The notes: a model not told the origin generated them from the sequence alone. 64,000 nucleotides of DNA from Fibrobacteria bacterium (GCA_025360005.1 JANYDA010000003.1:56334-120333); one strand, 5' to 3'; counted from the stretch's first letter, positions 17,585 through 27,181 are shown. A program made the numbers and translations.

Positions 17585-18796
17585 ATGCCCATGAGGATCG
17601 GTGATTATTCCAAGCGGACCGCTCCCTACAGTGAGGAATTTTGGGATAGGCCCGAGGCCGCGGAAGATGCGGGACAGGACAAATTGCGGGCGGCGGTGGA
17701 ATGGGGGATTTACCGGAAGTTTTCGCGATTGAACCCCCGTGACCATTCCCTCTTGAATTTGAAGAGGAGTCTGGTGGACGGATTTTTCTCCCATGACGGT
17801 AAAATACCCGCCATGCGAGAATGTCCCGATCCTCCTTTTCCGGAATCCTGGCTGGCAGGAATTGGCTCCGGATCCATAGCTGAGATCTTCGCCTTCGATT
17901 TCTTCCGATGGCATCCGGACTGGCAAGAGGGTATCGGCAGGCTGGCGCGGATGTTGAAGTCCGACGGCCTGCTATTCCTGGATTTTTTTTCGGAAGCCCA
18001 TTTCCGCCCGGCGGGTACCCTGACGCGCTCCGATGGGCTTACCCGCCTGGATAAGATTGCCGCCATCCCCGCAGCTTTGGTGTCCCCGGGATTGGTTTCC
18101 GAAACGGCCCGGGCCCATGGCTTGACCGTCCGGCAAGTAATCCCTTACTCCTCGTTCTATGGAAACTCGCTTTTAGTGGATATGATGAGGAGCCGGTTCC
18201 GATGGGAGAGGATCCTGGATTGGTTCTCTTCCCGCAAGCCATTGTTCGATCTGGGACTTTTCCTGGAGGAATCCCTGGTGGCGAAAATGGGGACCGGGGC
18301 CGCGCCCAAATTCGCCGTGGTACTTGAAAAGACCGGAAGGATCGATACGGATCCCGCGATCTTGGAAAGGGAGACGGAATGGCTTCCGGACTCCCTGCCG
18401 TTTTCCGCCGCTACGCTTTCCCGATTTGCGGGTTCGGGAGGCGGTCGGCTACCGGCTTTGCCCATGCTCAAAGAATCGCTATCCGCGCATCTTGCGGAAA
18501 TTCCCAACCGGCTTTTCCTGCTCCATTTATTGCAAGCGTGCGGAGCGGATTTGCAGGGATCGGAATGGGACATGCTTCTTCCCAAGGAGAGGATCGAGGA
18601 GTACCGCCATTGGGGCGGGCAAGAGCATGCGGATGAGGCATGTACGCGGACGTTACGGGGATGGCACCGCATTCCGGAAATTGACAAGGTACTGCGGCAT
18701 CGGGACTCGCCGCTGGGACCGGGCATGGAATACGGTCAGATGCCGGAAATGCTCAAAGACGTGTTCGGATATTTCCGGGAGAAAAATCCCGAGTGA
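17585..18796 (+). CDS. Degenerate methyltransferase-like protein (module copy 2)
   Basis: A 403-residue protein homologous to the methyltransferase at 3238-4491 but without a recognisable SAM-binding glycine motif: where copy 1 has DVGIGTGRA this protein has no GxGxG. The later strand is kept (RMLKSDGLLFLDFFSEAHF), as is the C-terminal region (LFLEESLVAK, APKFAVVLEK). It may therefore be non-catalytic or serve as a partner. The start is uncertain: ATG codons at 17585 and 17591 are favoured, while 17522 or earlier remain open; 17393-17584 probably holds divergent promoters. Its stop overlaps the next GTG (GTGA), repeating the coupling seen in copy 1. Confidence 0.65.
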   Translation: MPMRIGDYSKRTAPYSEEFWDRPEAAEDAGQDKLRAAVEWGIYRKFSRLNPRDHSLLNLKRSLVDGFFSHDGKIPAMRECPDPPFPESWLAGIGSGSIAEIFAFDFFRWHPDWQEGIGRLARMLKSDGLLFLDFFSEAHFRPAGTLTRSDGLTRLDKIAAIPAALVSPGLVSETARAHGLTVRQVIPYSSFYGNSLLVDMMRSRFRWERILDWFSSRKPLFDLGLFLEESLVAKMGTGAAPKFAVVLEKTGRIDTDPAILERETEWLPDSLPFSAATLSRFAGSGGGRLPALPMLKESLSAHLAEIPNRLFLLHLLQACGADLQGSEWDMLLPKERIEEYRHWGGQEHADEACTRTLRGWHRIPEIDKVLRHRDSPLGPGMEYGQMPEMLKDVFGYFREKNPE

Positions 18797-21240
18797 AGCC
18801 CAAGGCGGTTTTGTTCAACCTGTGGGAGAAGCATTTTTCCGTTCTCCGGGCTTTTTCCGAAAGGTGCCCCAATCACCTGCTGATTGTGCCCCATAGCGGT
18901 TTCCTTACTTACGGGCCCTTCAAATCCTTCGCCGGTCGCATCGTCCCCTTGGATCAGATCCTCTCGCAATCGGAGAAGGATGCTTTGGCTATGGCAGCCT
19001 TGGACAAAGCGCGGTTTCTTCGGGAGTTCATGCAGTCGGCGGCATGGGATGCGTTTTGCCTCCTTAACGGTGTTCCATCGGGTCCAACCGCGAAGGTGCT
19101 CGTTCATGACGCGGAAAGCCGGCTGCTGCAACAAATCCTACAGGTAGAAGCCTTGGAAAAGCTGCGTGAAAATTTGGACATCCGGGCTACGGTGGTCAAT
19201 GAAGAGTCCACTTTGCTTCTCAAATCCATGGTCGTGTGGTCGAAGACCGCCGCTATCCCGGTATTACACATCTGCCATTCCTTGGGAATGATCGGGTGGT
19301 ACAGCATCTGCGATGCTTTGATTTCCGACGCCTTCGCGGTGTATGGCCATATCGTAGCGGACGGCCCCATGGAAAAAGGGTTTCCGGGAAACCGGATTTT
19401 CATTACCGGGAATCCCGACTGGGCGGACTATGAAAGGACCAGAAGTTACAAGGACGCCGTAAAGCTTGATGTGAAAGCCCGCCTGTTTCCCGGCTCCGAT
19501 GCTCCCATGGTGGTTTTCGGGACGAATTGGAACGCCTATCTCACCGCCATGGTCGAAAACCAGGATGCCTCGTCCCCGGGGCTGATGCAAGCTTTTTTCC
19601 GCTCCCTAAGCCTGTTGAGGAAAAAGGGCAGACCCGTCAACGGCATCGTGAAACTGCGCTCGAACAATGACGAAAGCATGGAAATGTCATGCGCGGAGCT
19701 CGCCGCCAAAGAGGGATTGAATCCGGGAGAGGTGGTCTTCGTGAGAACCGACCTTGATAAGTTGCTATTGGGCGCCGACGCGATTGTCTCGATCGACTCG
19801 ACCCTTTCCTCCGATGCGTTGCTCGCGGATACCACTGCCATCAACCTCATTACCGAGTTCGGGTGGAGGCTTGGGCCTTATTACCCCAACTATACCGGGA
19901 TCCTCGAATGTCGCCCGGAAGATCTCGCCCTCAGCCTGGAGGCCGCCCTCTTTGATGTTGAGGTTCAAAAGGACCTGAAGGAAATGCGCACGCGGAGCAG
20001 AAGCGCCTTCCAAGGAGGGGAGCATGGGTCCAATCCCACCGCAAGACTTACCGATATTATCGAGCAAATGATTTCTTCGCCGCAGGCGCCCCATCCCACC
20101 CATGCTGAAGTTTCCAATCCGGAAGACTTTGCGTGGGATGAGTGGAAATCCGGAACGCTTACTTCAATGGAGTTGGGAAACGGATTGGAATGCTCTTTGG
20201 AACCGGTACGGTTCATGGAAAAAGTGGGCGGATTACTGGCCGATGGGGGGGAGATAACCTGCCGGATTGGAAATGTTTCCCATTGGCCGATCTTACGGGC
20301 CCTAGTGGAGGGAAACTGGAATGCCCCGAAGGAACCCGAACGGATCCGGTTTTTCACCCTCGCCGAATTGGAATCCTTTTTGAATGAATCCGGATTTTCA
20401 ATCGTGGAGAAAAAAGCCGAGGCCGGCCAAGGGTTCCCGGATCCGGAGTTCATGGGATTCCTGGAAGCCGTTGGAAAGGAAAGAGATCCCTTCCCCCCGT
20501 ATTTGAGCGCAAGCGGTTACTCGGTGAAGGCGAAGAAGCGGATCACCGCGCCCGCAGCATACATCCGCTCCGCGTCTGGCCGGGGCTTCAAGCCTTCTCC
20601 AACCCATGGGGAACGAAAGATGACCCTCGTGATTCGCCCGGTCCGGGTAAACGAATCTATGAATCGGTGGTTGGCGGATCTGATCGCCGGAATGACCTTG
20701 CCTTACGATATTGTTTGCTTGATAAGTCCAGCCCAGACGGATATCCGGCCGGGCCTCCCAGCGGGTGTTGATGTGTTGGAAGTGGCAGGCGGATGTTCGC
20801 ATTCACGGCGGGTGCTTCAATATTTGCTGCGGAATGACCCGGCCGGCTTGCTCGCTTTCGTGGATCCCGGGACAAAATTGGCACCCGGCTGGGATAAGCT
20901 GATCGCGAACCATGTTGCGAACGGGTCCGTGGTCGCTCCGCTTGTGAATCTCGCCGGGGGGACCCAGTGCATTTACCATTATTTGCCGCCCGGGAAGGTC
21001 GATCCCGAAAATGTGGAATCCGTTTCCCGCCAGGTTCGTTTGAGATTTCCCGGTCTCGCTCTTTCTACGGATTGGCTTTACAACCGAATTATGGTTTTCG
21101 GGTGCGACTTACTTGAAAGGATTTCCGGCCTTCAGGATGAGCCTTCCGATACCCATTTTTTGGGCCTGGGACAGAAATTAAAGCTTGCCGGCGCCAAGTT
21201 CATCGTTGCCAAGGACGTATACGCCCGTTTGGATCCCTGA
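18793..21240 (+). CDS. GT-B-like / half methyltransferase / degenerate GT2 fusion (module copy 2)
   Basis: An 815-residue protein with three parts. Residues 1-395 are homologous to the GT-B-like protein at 4488-5744 (HICHSLGMIGWY, FITGNPDWADYE, IVSIDSTLSSDALLA). Residues about 445-545 match the second half of the methyltransferase domain in the next gene (CRIGNVSHWPILRALVEGNW, RFFTLAELESFL), with the SAM-binding half missing. Residues about 608-815 resemble a family 2 glycosyltransferase (LAFVDPGTKLAPGWDKLI) but have lost the acidic catalytic motif. The C-terminal two parts therefore look like a decayed copy of the adjacent methyltransferase-GT2 gene fused to the GT-B part. GTG start overlaps the upstream stop. 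Function unknown. Confidence 0.65.
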   Translation: MKPKAVLFNLWEKHFSVLRAFSERCPNHLLIVPHSGFLTYGPFKSFAGRIVPLDQILSQSEKDALAMAALDKARFLREFMQSAAWDAFCLLNGVPSGPTAKVLVHDAESRLLQQILQVEALEKLRENLDIRATVVNEESTLLLKSMVVWSKTAAIPVLHICHSLGMIGWYSICDALISDAFAVYGHIVADGPMEKGFPGNRIFITGNPDWADYERTRSYKDAVKLDVKARLFPGSDAPMVVFGTNWNAYLTAMVENQDASSPGLMQAFFRSLSLLRKKGRPVNGIVKLRSNNDESMEMSCAELAAKEGLNPGEVVFVRTDLDKLLLGADAIVSIDSTLSSDALLADTTAINLITEFGWRLGPYYPNYTGILECRPEDLALSLEAALFDVEVQKDLKEMRTRSRSAFQGGEHGSNPTARLTDIIEQMISSPQAPHPTHAEVSNPEDFAWDEWKSGTLTSMELGNGLECSLEPVRFMEKVGGLLADGGEITCRIGNVSHWPILRALVEGNWNAPKEPERIRFFTLAELESFLNESGFSIVEKKAEAGQGFPDPEFMGFLEAVGKERDPFPPYLSASGYSVKAKKRITAPAAYIRSASGRGFKPSPTHGERKMTLVIRPVRVNESMNRWLADLIAGMTLPYDIVCLISPAQTDIRPGLPAGVDVLEVAGGCSHSRRVLQYLLRNDPAGLLAFVDPGTKLAPGWDKLIANHVANGSVVAPLVNLAGGTQCIYHYLPPGKVDPENVESVSRQVRLRFPGLALSTDWLYNRIMVFGCDLLERISGLQDEPSDTHFLGLGQKLKLAGAKFIVAKDVYARLDP

Positions 21241-21287
21241 CTAACCCTTCACCGATCCGCCTAGCGTTTACCATCACAGTTCTCCCA

Positions 21288-21317
21288 TTGCCTTGCATTC
21301 CGCACTTTTCATACAAT
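21288..21317 (+). promoter_or_regulatory. Candidate sigma-70 promoter
   Basis: TTGCCT at 21288-21293 and TACAAT at 21312-21317 are separated by 18 bp, 44 bp before the methyltransferase-GT2 start at 21361, in an otherwise empty gap. This suggests the downstream glycosyltransferase genes can be expressed apart from the upstream module. Confidence 0.45.
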
Positions 21318-21360
21318 GGGGCTGTATCCCTGCGCCCATGGGAACCGATACGGAGCCAGC

Positions 21361-22914
21361 ATGATCGAGGATTTCAAGGCCGATGCGCCCGCCTCCGGCG
21401 AAGCGAAACCGGCTGATTATTACCAGGTCTGGAACCAGGCGCTGTTCGATTTGGTTCCTTCCGATTGCAAACGGGTTCTGGAAGTGGGCTGCGCGTCCGG
21501 CAAGCTGGGCGAGGCGATCAAGAAGCGCAACGGGGGAGCGCATTACGTGGGCATCGAAGTCATCGCGCCCGCGGCGGAAATCGCCAAAGGCCGTTTGGAT
21601 CAAGTGTTCATCGCCAACGTGGAAGCCTTCGATTGGCCGCGGCTTTCCGGCCAGGCCTTCGACTGCATCGTATTCGGGGATGTGCTGGAACATCTTCTCG
21701 ATCCCAAAAAGACCTTGCAAGCCGCCACCCGATTTCTCGCTCCGGAAGGATCGGTGGTCTGCTGTCTCCCCAACGTGGGCCATTGGTCCATCATCTCCGG
21801 ACTCATCGAAGGCAAATGGGAATACGCCGATTCCGGCTTGTTGGATAGGACCCACCTGCGTTTCTTCACCATCAGCACTTTCCGCGCGCTCCTGGAAGAA
21901 TGCGGCTTCGCCGTGGAACGCGAGGAACGCCTCCGCAACAGCGCACAGCTTTCCCAGGATATCGTTCCCTTCCTGGAGAAGATGAACGTAGATGTCAAGG
22001 ATTTCGTGGACCGCGTCACCACCTTCCAATTCCTGTTCCGATCCAGGCGCGCGGTCCCGGTGCGAACGCCGGGGCGGGACGCTTCCTGGAGCCCGGCTGC
22101 GCGGCCCGCGGCCCATACCGTAGCCATCATCATCCCCGTATTCAACAAGATGGAACTCACCCGCGATTGCCTCGCTTCCATTGCCGCGAATTACCCCGCA
22201 GACATCTCTCCCGAGATCATCGTGTTCGACAACGCATCCTCGGACGGCACCCGGGCCTACCTGGAGACGGCCCAGCGGGAGTACGATTGGCTCAAGATCA
22301 TCCGCTCCCAGGTAAATCTCGGGTTCGCGGGCGCCAACAACAAGGCTGCCCAACTCTGCGACGCGGATGTGCTGGTGTTTCTCAACAACGACACCATAGT
22401 GCAACCGGCCTGGCTGGAGCGCATGCTGGATCGCATCGATGACGAAGGGGTGGGCATGGTCGGTTCTAAGCTGATCTATCCCGACGGAAGGATCCAGCAC
22501 GCGGGCATGGTGTTCGACAGCCACGCCACGCCCACGCACATCCACCATCTGGCGGGTAAAAGCGACGCTATCGTGAACGTGGCGATGGAATATCCCGCCG
22601 TCACCGGCGCCTGCATCATGATCAAACGCGATTTGTATCGCGCCGTGGGAATGATGGATACCACCTACCCGATGTACTATGAGGACGTGGATCTCTGCTT
22701 CAAGGTCCGTGAAAAGGGATACAAGATCATCTACCAACCGGAAAGCATGGTGATCCACTTGGAAGGCCGATCATCCGCCAATCTGGATACCATCATCAAA
22801 CACAACGAGGCCAGTCGCGTGATTTTCTACCGCAAGTGGCAGGACTTCATGCTGCGGGGACTGAGGGCGGATCCCGGCTTCTACTTTTCCGGCAAGGAAT
22901 ACCGGCCTCGATGA
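21361..22914 (+). CDS. Bifunctional methyltransferase / GT2 glycosyltransferase
   Basis: A 517-residue fusion. Residues about 1-225 are a class I methyltransferase with RVLEVGCASGKLGEAI as motif I and FGDVLEHLLDPKKTL around motif IV. Residues about 252-517 are a GT2 glycosyltransferase: AIIIPVFNKMELTRDCL, FDNASSDGTRAYL, VLVFLNNDTIVQPAW and the YEDVDLCFKVREKGYK acceptor-side acidic motif. Both halves look intact, in contrast to the degenerate relative in the preceding gene. ATG at 21361 has a CGGAG site. It overlaps the next glycosyltransferase by 4 bp. Similar fusions occur in rhamnan and glycan assembly loci; donor and acceptor are unknown. Confidence 0.85.
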   Translation: MIEDFKADAPASGEAKPADYYQVWNQALFDLVPSDCKRVLEVGCASGKLGEAIKKRNGGAHYVGIEVIAPAAEIAKGRLDQVFIANVEAFDWPRLSGQAFDCIVFGDVLEHLLDPKKTLQAATRFLAPEGSVVCCLPNVGHWSIISGLIEGKWEYADSGLLDRTHLRFFTISTFRALLEECGFAVEREERLRNSAQLSQDIVPFLEKMNVDVKDFVDRVTTFQFLFRSRRAVPVRTPGRDASWSPAARPAAHTVAIIIPVFNKMELTRDCLASIAANYPADISPEIIVFDNASSDGTRAYLETAQREYDWLKIIRSQVNLGFAGANNKAAQLCDADVLVFLNNDTIVQPAWLERMLDRIDDEGVGMVGSKLIYPDGRIQHAGMVFDSHATPTHIHHLAGKSDAIVNVAMEYPAVTGACIMIKRDLYRAVGMMDTTYPMYYEDVDLCFKVREKGYKIIYQPESMVIHLEGRSSANLDTIIKHNEASRVIFYRKWQDFMLRGLRADPGFYFSGKEYRPR

Positions 22915-24071
22915 GGATTCCCCAAGCCGTTGCCGTAACGCGGACGGGGGAGGAGGGGCGGGTGCTTTGGCAGAACCGCAACGACAGCGACAGCCTGCCG
23001 GGCGGGGATACCATCGTTCTGAAGGAGACCGTCAGGAACCTCCGGGCGCAGGGGAGCCTGGTGGATGTTTGCCTGGAGGACGCCCCGGATCTTTCCGCCT
23101 ACCGGATGGTCCATCTCAACAATATCAGCCGCACGCGGGATACGTTGGAGCAGGCGCGTAATGCCAAGCGCCGCGGCCGCCCCGCCTTGCTCATCCCTCT
23201 CTACGAGGATATGGATCGTTACCTGGTTCCCGCCACCAAGATGGATTTCCTCTACCAGCATTTGGCCGCCGGCAAAACCTTGCTGCCCCTGCACGAGATT
23301 GCAACGGTGCTCTCCCGTTTCGAGCTTCCCCAGCATCCCCTGGACAATCAGGTTGCGCGCTACTTGGGCATCGGCGATAAGGAGAAGCAACGGGAAATCC
23401 TGGCCACGGTGGACTATGTCCTCACCAGCGGCGAGAGCGAAAGCCGCTCCATCACCGAGCGTTTCGGTTCCATGCGGCATATGGAAGCGGTGCATTACGG
23501 ATTCAACCCCCAGTTCCTGGAGGCGGATGGGACGGCCTTCACCCGGAAGTACGGTCTCAAGGATTTCGTGCTGTGCGTGGGCAGGCTGGAGTCGCGCAAG
23601 AACCAATGGTCCCTCATCGAGATTTTCCGTACGCTGCCCCGGTTGAAATTGGTCCTGATAGGGGCGTTTTCCAATCCCGGGATCGAAGCGGCGGTGAAAG
23701 CCTATGCGCCCCCCAACGTGGTCTTCCTGGAAAGGCTTCCCTTCCCGGAACTCATTTCCGCCTTCGGCGCGGCGCGCGTGCATGCCCTGGCAAGTTGGTA
23801 CGAGCTTCCCGGCCTGGTCAGCCTGGAGGCCGCCGCCGCCGGTTGCCGCATCGTCACCACGTCCTGGGGCAGCGCGCGCGATTATTTCCAGGACCGTGTG
23901 AGCTATTGCGAGCCCGATGATCCCGGCAGCATCCGCGCAGCCATCCTGAAAGCCTATGATAGCGAGTCGACCGGGGAATTGCGCGGGTTCGTCGAACAAA
24001 ACTACGGCTGGGATAAAACCGCGCGCCGGCTCAGGGAAATATACGCCGGCGTGCCGTCGCCACGCGTTTAG
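22911..24071 (+). CDS. GT4 family glycosyltransferase
   Basis: A 386-residue GT-B enzyme of the GT4 type. The C-terminal donor-binding half is clear: FVLCVGRLESRKNQWSLI, LASWYELPGLVSLEAAAAG with the family EX7E region. The N-terminal WQNRNDSDSLPGGDT is shared with the next gene (MRNRNDALTHPGGDT), so the two are tandem duplicates. ATGA overlap with the upstream stop fixes the start at 22911. Its gene lies within the rightward glycosyltransferase run of the glycan island. Confidence 0.85.
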   Translation: MRIPQAVAVTRTGEEGRVLWQNRNDSDSLPGGDTIVLKETVRNLRAQGSLVDVCLEDAPDLSAYRMVHLNNISRTRDTLEQARNAKRRGRPALLIPLYEDMDRYLVPATKMDFLYQHLAAGKTLLPLHEIATVLSRFELPQHPLDNQVARYLGIGDKEKQREILATVDYVLTSGESESRSITERFGSMRHMEAVHYGFNPQFLEADGTAFTRKYGLKDFVLCVGRLESRKNQWSLIEIFRTLPRLKLVLIGAFSNPGIEAAVKAYAPPNVVFLERLPFPELISAFGAARVHALASWYELPGLVSLEAAAAGCRIVTTSWGSARDYFQDRVSYCEPDDPGSIRAAILKAYDSESTGELRGFVEQNYGWDKTARRLREIYAGVPSPRV

Positions 24072-24106
24072 GGCCGGATTGCCGGGGCCGTGAGAATCAT
24101 GCCGCC

Positions 24107-25228
24107 ATGAGGATTCCCGTTAAACCGCTCTCGTCCGGACCGCCCCTGCGGATCCTGATGCGCAACCGTAACGACGCCTTGACCCATCCCGGCGGGGACA
24201 CGGTCCTGATGGAACGCCTCAGGGAGGGGCTTGCGCTCCTGGGCCATACCGTCGCCATCGACACCGAATCCCTGCTCGACGCGGGCGACTTCGATATCGT
24301 CCACCTTTTCAACCTGACCTTGCCGTCCGTCATCGGCCCGCAGGCCAAGGATGCCGCCGATAAAAGCGTCCCCTTCGTGATCCATGCGCTGCATGAGGAT
24401 TGGCCGCGCTTCCTGAATCGGGCGTTGGCCACCGCCGTGGTCATGGAGAAATACGTGGCGGCCGGGCAGCCGCGATCGCGCCTGCAATCGAGTCTGGCTT
24501 TGCTGCGGGACTGTCCCGCCGCCGCGATGCCGATATGTCCCGAGGCGGAAATGGCCGCCGCCATCCTGTGCACGGGCGGAGAGGAGGCGGCCACGGTGCT
24601 TCGCGACTACCCTTGCGCGCGCACGCGCATCATCCCCTTGGCCACGGGCGCGGCCGGCGCGGTCGAGGGCGCGGATTTCCGCCGGGTTTTCGGAGTGGAG
24701 GACTTTGTCCTATGCGTGGGGCGCCTGGAGCCCAGGAAAAACCAACTCATGCTGCTGGCCGCATTGGAAGAAACCGATCTTACTTTAGTCCTGGCCGATG
24801 GCGGATTCGCATATGCCCCCGAATATGCCCAGGCTTGCCGGAATTTCACCCGCCGCGGGCGGACGATTTTCACCGGCCGGTTGGCCCCGGAACTGCTGCG
24901 CTCGGCCTACCGTAATGCGCGGGTTTCCTGCCTTCCCAGTTGGTACGAGTTGCCGGGACTCGCTACCTTGGAGTCGGCCCTGCTGGGGCGCCAAGTGGTC
25001 GCTACCGATTACGGCACCATTTCCGATTACCTGGGGCCGACCTGTTCGTATGCGGAGCCGGACGATTTCCAAGGATTGGGCGAGCGGATCCTGGAGGCCT
25101 GGAACCGTCCGGCCGGGCCGGCCATGCGCGCGCGCGCGGAGGCGTTTACCTGGGAGCGGACCGTCCGGAAAACGGAAATGGCGTACCGGGAGATCCTGGA
25201 AGCGCGCTGCGCTTCTTTTCAAAAATAG
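24107..25228 (+). CDS. GT4 family glycosyltransferase (tandem paralogue)
   Basis: A 373-residue GT4 enzyme. FVLCVGRLEPRKNQLMLL and LPSWYELPGLATLESALLG mark the donor half; the N-terminal NRND-x-GGDT pattern is shared with the preceding gene, 35 bp upstream. The overall length and order match, so a tandem duplication followed by specialisation is likely. Its last 10 bp overlap the convergent gene on the other strand. Confidence 0.85.
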   Translation: MRIPVKPLSSGPPLRILMRNRNDALTHPGGDTVLMERLREGLALLGHTVAIDTESLLDAGDFDIVHLFNLTLPSVIGPQAKDAADKSVPFVIHALHEDWPRFLNRALATAVVMEKYVAAGQPRSRLQSSLALLRDCPAAAMPICPEAEMAAAILCTGGEEAATVLRDYPCARTRIIPLATGAAGAVEGADFRRVFGVEDFVLCVGRLEPRKNQLMLLAALEETDLTLVLADGGFAYAPEYAQACRNFTRRGRTIFTGRLAPELLRSAYRNARVSCLPSWYELPGLATLESALLGRQVVATDYGTISDYLGPTCSYAEPDDFQGLGERILEAWNRPAGPAMRARAEAFTWERTVRKTEMAYREILEARCASFQK

Positions 25229-25776
25229 AAGCGGGCTCCTATTCCGGCGTTGATATCGACCCAGGTTCCCGGGAACAATTCCAGGACCGGGGCCAATTCG
25301 AAAAAGACATCCATGGGCACGGTGCGCGGCATCCAGGCGATGCCCAGCACTCCCCGCACCCCTATTTGCGAGTCGCCATGGTTCCAGAAATTCAGGTTCA
25401 CGCCGGGACCGTAATAGATGGGGAATTTTTCCGGGGTCCGGATGACGTTGAAATTATGGAAGAGGTAGTCCGCGTGGAAGTGCAAACCCCGGTAGCCGTA
25501 TCGATCGTTGCGATCCGCGTAATAGTATCCGCGGTTATTGCAATAATTCTGGTGGTTGTTGTAGTAATCGCCGTCCCAGCAACTGTTGTATTGATCATAG
25601 CCCAAGCCCCATCCCAGACCGAAGTCCAGGGCCGTGTTGGCGCTGGTCCAATATTTGGCGCTCAACGCGGTCGGCTGGCCCAGAATGACGCCGACCCCCA
25701 GGTTGTGGCCTGCAGCCTTGGCGAAAGGAACCAGGACCAGGAGAAAAGCGAACGCTTTCAGTATTCTTGAGACCAT
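25219..25776 (-). CDS. Small secreted beta-barrel-like protein
   Basis: A 185-residue protein with a clear signal peptide (KRAFAFLLVLVPFAKAA-like region: basic start, hydrophobic core, AKAA cleavage site), then GVGVILGQPTALSAKYW and alternating strands ending in an aromatic residue (GIGARFYF), typical of an outer-membrane barrel or a lipocalin-like envelope protein. The middle is very rich in Tyr and Asn, about residues 62-95. AGGGAG lies upstream of the ATG. No family name is recognised. It overlaps the convergent glycosyltransferase by 10 bp. Confidence 0.7.
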   Translation of the reverse strand: MVSRILKAFAFLLVLVPFAKAAGHNLGVGVILGQPTALSAKYWTSANTALDFGLGWGLGYDQYNSCWDGDYYNNHQNYCNNRGYYYADRNDRYGYRGLHFHADYLFHNFNVIRTPEKFPIYYGPGVNLNFWNHGDSQIGVRGVLGIAWMPRTVPMDVFFELAPVLELFPGTWVDINAGIGARFYF

Positions 25777-25936
25777 GAGTAAAGCTCCCTTATGGAGATG
25801 AAGAGATGAATTCTGCGCCCATTGGGCCGACGGAAAGCTAAACCAGCGGTCCGGGATCCGGTAGCCGGGAATCCGGAATGATTTAACCCGTCAGACCGGA
25901 TATACGTTCCGCAATGGTTTTAAACAATAGCCAAGA
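25777..25936 (-). promoter_or_regulatory. Gap between dapL and the small barrel gene
   Basis: This 160-bp space must carry the end of dapL transcription and any promoter of the barrel-like gene. A leftward TTGTTT followed after 17 bp by TATATC lies directly after the dapL stop and is a possible promoter; support is weak. Confidence 0.25.
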
Positions 25937-27181
25937 TCAGGGCTTGACGCGGCTTTTGATACGTTCCACCGCTTCCAGGACGTTTTCCCGGAAACCGAAA
26001 GCGCTCAAGCGGAAATAGCCTTCCCCGCAGCTGCCGAAGCCGGAGCCGGGCGTTCCCACCACCTGGGCCTCGTTCAAAAGCTTGTCGAAGAAGTTCCATG
26101 AAGTGGAATTTCCCGGGACCTTCAGCCAGATATACGGTGCGTTGATGCCGCCGTACACGGTATAGCCCGCGGCCCTGAGCCCTTCCCGGATGATGCGCGC
26201 GTTCTCCATGTAATATTCGATGTTTTCCCGGATGGCCTTGGCGCCGGCGGGGGTGAAGACGGCGGCCGCGGCTTTCTGGATGGGGTAGCTGACACCATTG
26301 AACTTGGTGGTTTGCCGGCGGTTCCAAAGGGAATGGACGGCGACCTGTTCGCCCTTGTCGTTGCGGGCCTTCAGATCCTTCGGGACCACCGTGTAGGCGC
26401 AGCGCGTGCCGGTGAAGCCCGCGGTCTTGGACAAGCTGTGGAACTCGATGGCCACTTCCCGCGCGCCGGGAATCTCGTAAATGGAATGCACCATGCCCGG
26501 CTCGGTGATGAAGGCTTCGTAGGCCGCGTCGAAAAGGATGATGGCTTCCGTGGCCTTGGCGTAGGCGACCCACTTTTCCAGCGAGGACCGCGGCATCACG
26601 GCGCCGGTCGGATTGTTGGGCGAGCATAGGTAGATGAGATCCACGTGGGAACCCGGGGAAGGGCCCTTGGGGATTTCAGGATCGAAACCGTTTTCGGCCG
26701 TGGTGGGCATGTAAACGAGTTTTCCGTAGCGGCCGTTGGCGGCTTCGCCGGTGCGGCCGGCCATCACGTTGGTATCCACGTATACCGGGTATACCGGGTC
26801 GGTCACGGCGATGACGTTGTCGACGGCGAAGATTTCCTGGATATTGGCGGTGTCGCATTTGGATCCGTCGGACACAAAGATCTCGTCCGGGGCCACGTCG
26901 GCTCCCTGCGACTTGAAGTGTTCGGAGATGGGCTGGAGCAGGAAATCATAACCCTGCTCGGGACCATAACCCTTGAAGCTTTCCGGCTTGCCCAATTCGT
27001 CCACCGCCGCATGCATGGCTTCCAGGACCGGAGCGGGCAAGGGCAGGACCACGTCGCCTATCCCCAAACGGATGATCTTGGCGGCGGGATTGGCCGCGGC
27101 GAAAGCGCGCACGCGTTTGCCGATTTCGGGGAACAAATAGCCGGCTTGCAGTTTCTGGTAATTGGAGTTGATCTTGGTCAT
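25937..27181 (-). CDS. dapL: LL-diaminopimelate aminotransferase
   Basis: DapL converts tetrahydrodipicolinate directly to LL-diaminopimelate, for lysine and peptidoglycan. The 414-residue protein has the family N-terminus [17 protein letters not shown], then [27 protein letters not shown], and [17 protein letters not shown] with the PLP lysine. Start at 27181 begins at the conserved MTKINSNYQ; the longer frame to 27250 would run into the divergent gene. DapL is restricted to certain lineages, including FCB-type bacteria, chlamydiae, spirochaetes and plants. It appears as an insertion of core metabolism within the glycan island. Confidence 0.93.
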   Translation of the reverse strand: MTKINSNYQKLQAGYLFPEIGKRVRAFAAANPAAKIIRLGIGDVVLPLPAPVLEAMHAAVDELGKPESFKGYGPEQGYDFLLQPISEHFKSQGADVAPDEIFVSDGSKCDTANIQEIFAVDNVIAVTDPVYPVYVDTNVMAGRTGEAANGRYGKLVYMPTTAENGFDPEIPKGPSPGSHVDLIYLCSPNNPTGAVMPRSSLEKWVAYAKATEAIILFDAAYEAFITEPGMVHSIYEIPGAREVAIEFHSLSKTAGFTGTRCAYTVVPKDLKARNDKGEQVAVHSLWNRRQTTKFNGVSYPIQKAAAAVFTPAGAKAIRENIEYYMENARIIREGLRAAGYTVYGGINAPYIWLKVPGNSTSWNFFDKLLNEAQVVGTPGSGFGSCGEGYFRLSAFGFRENVLEAVERIKSRVKP

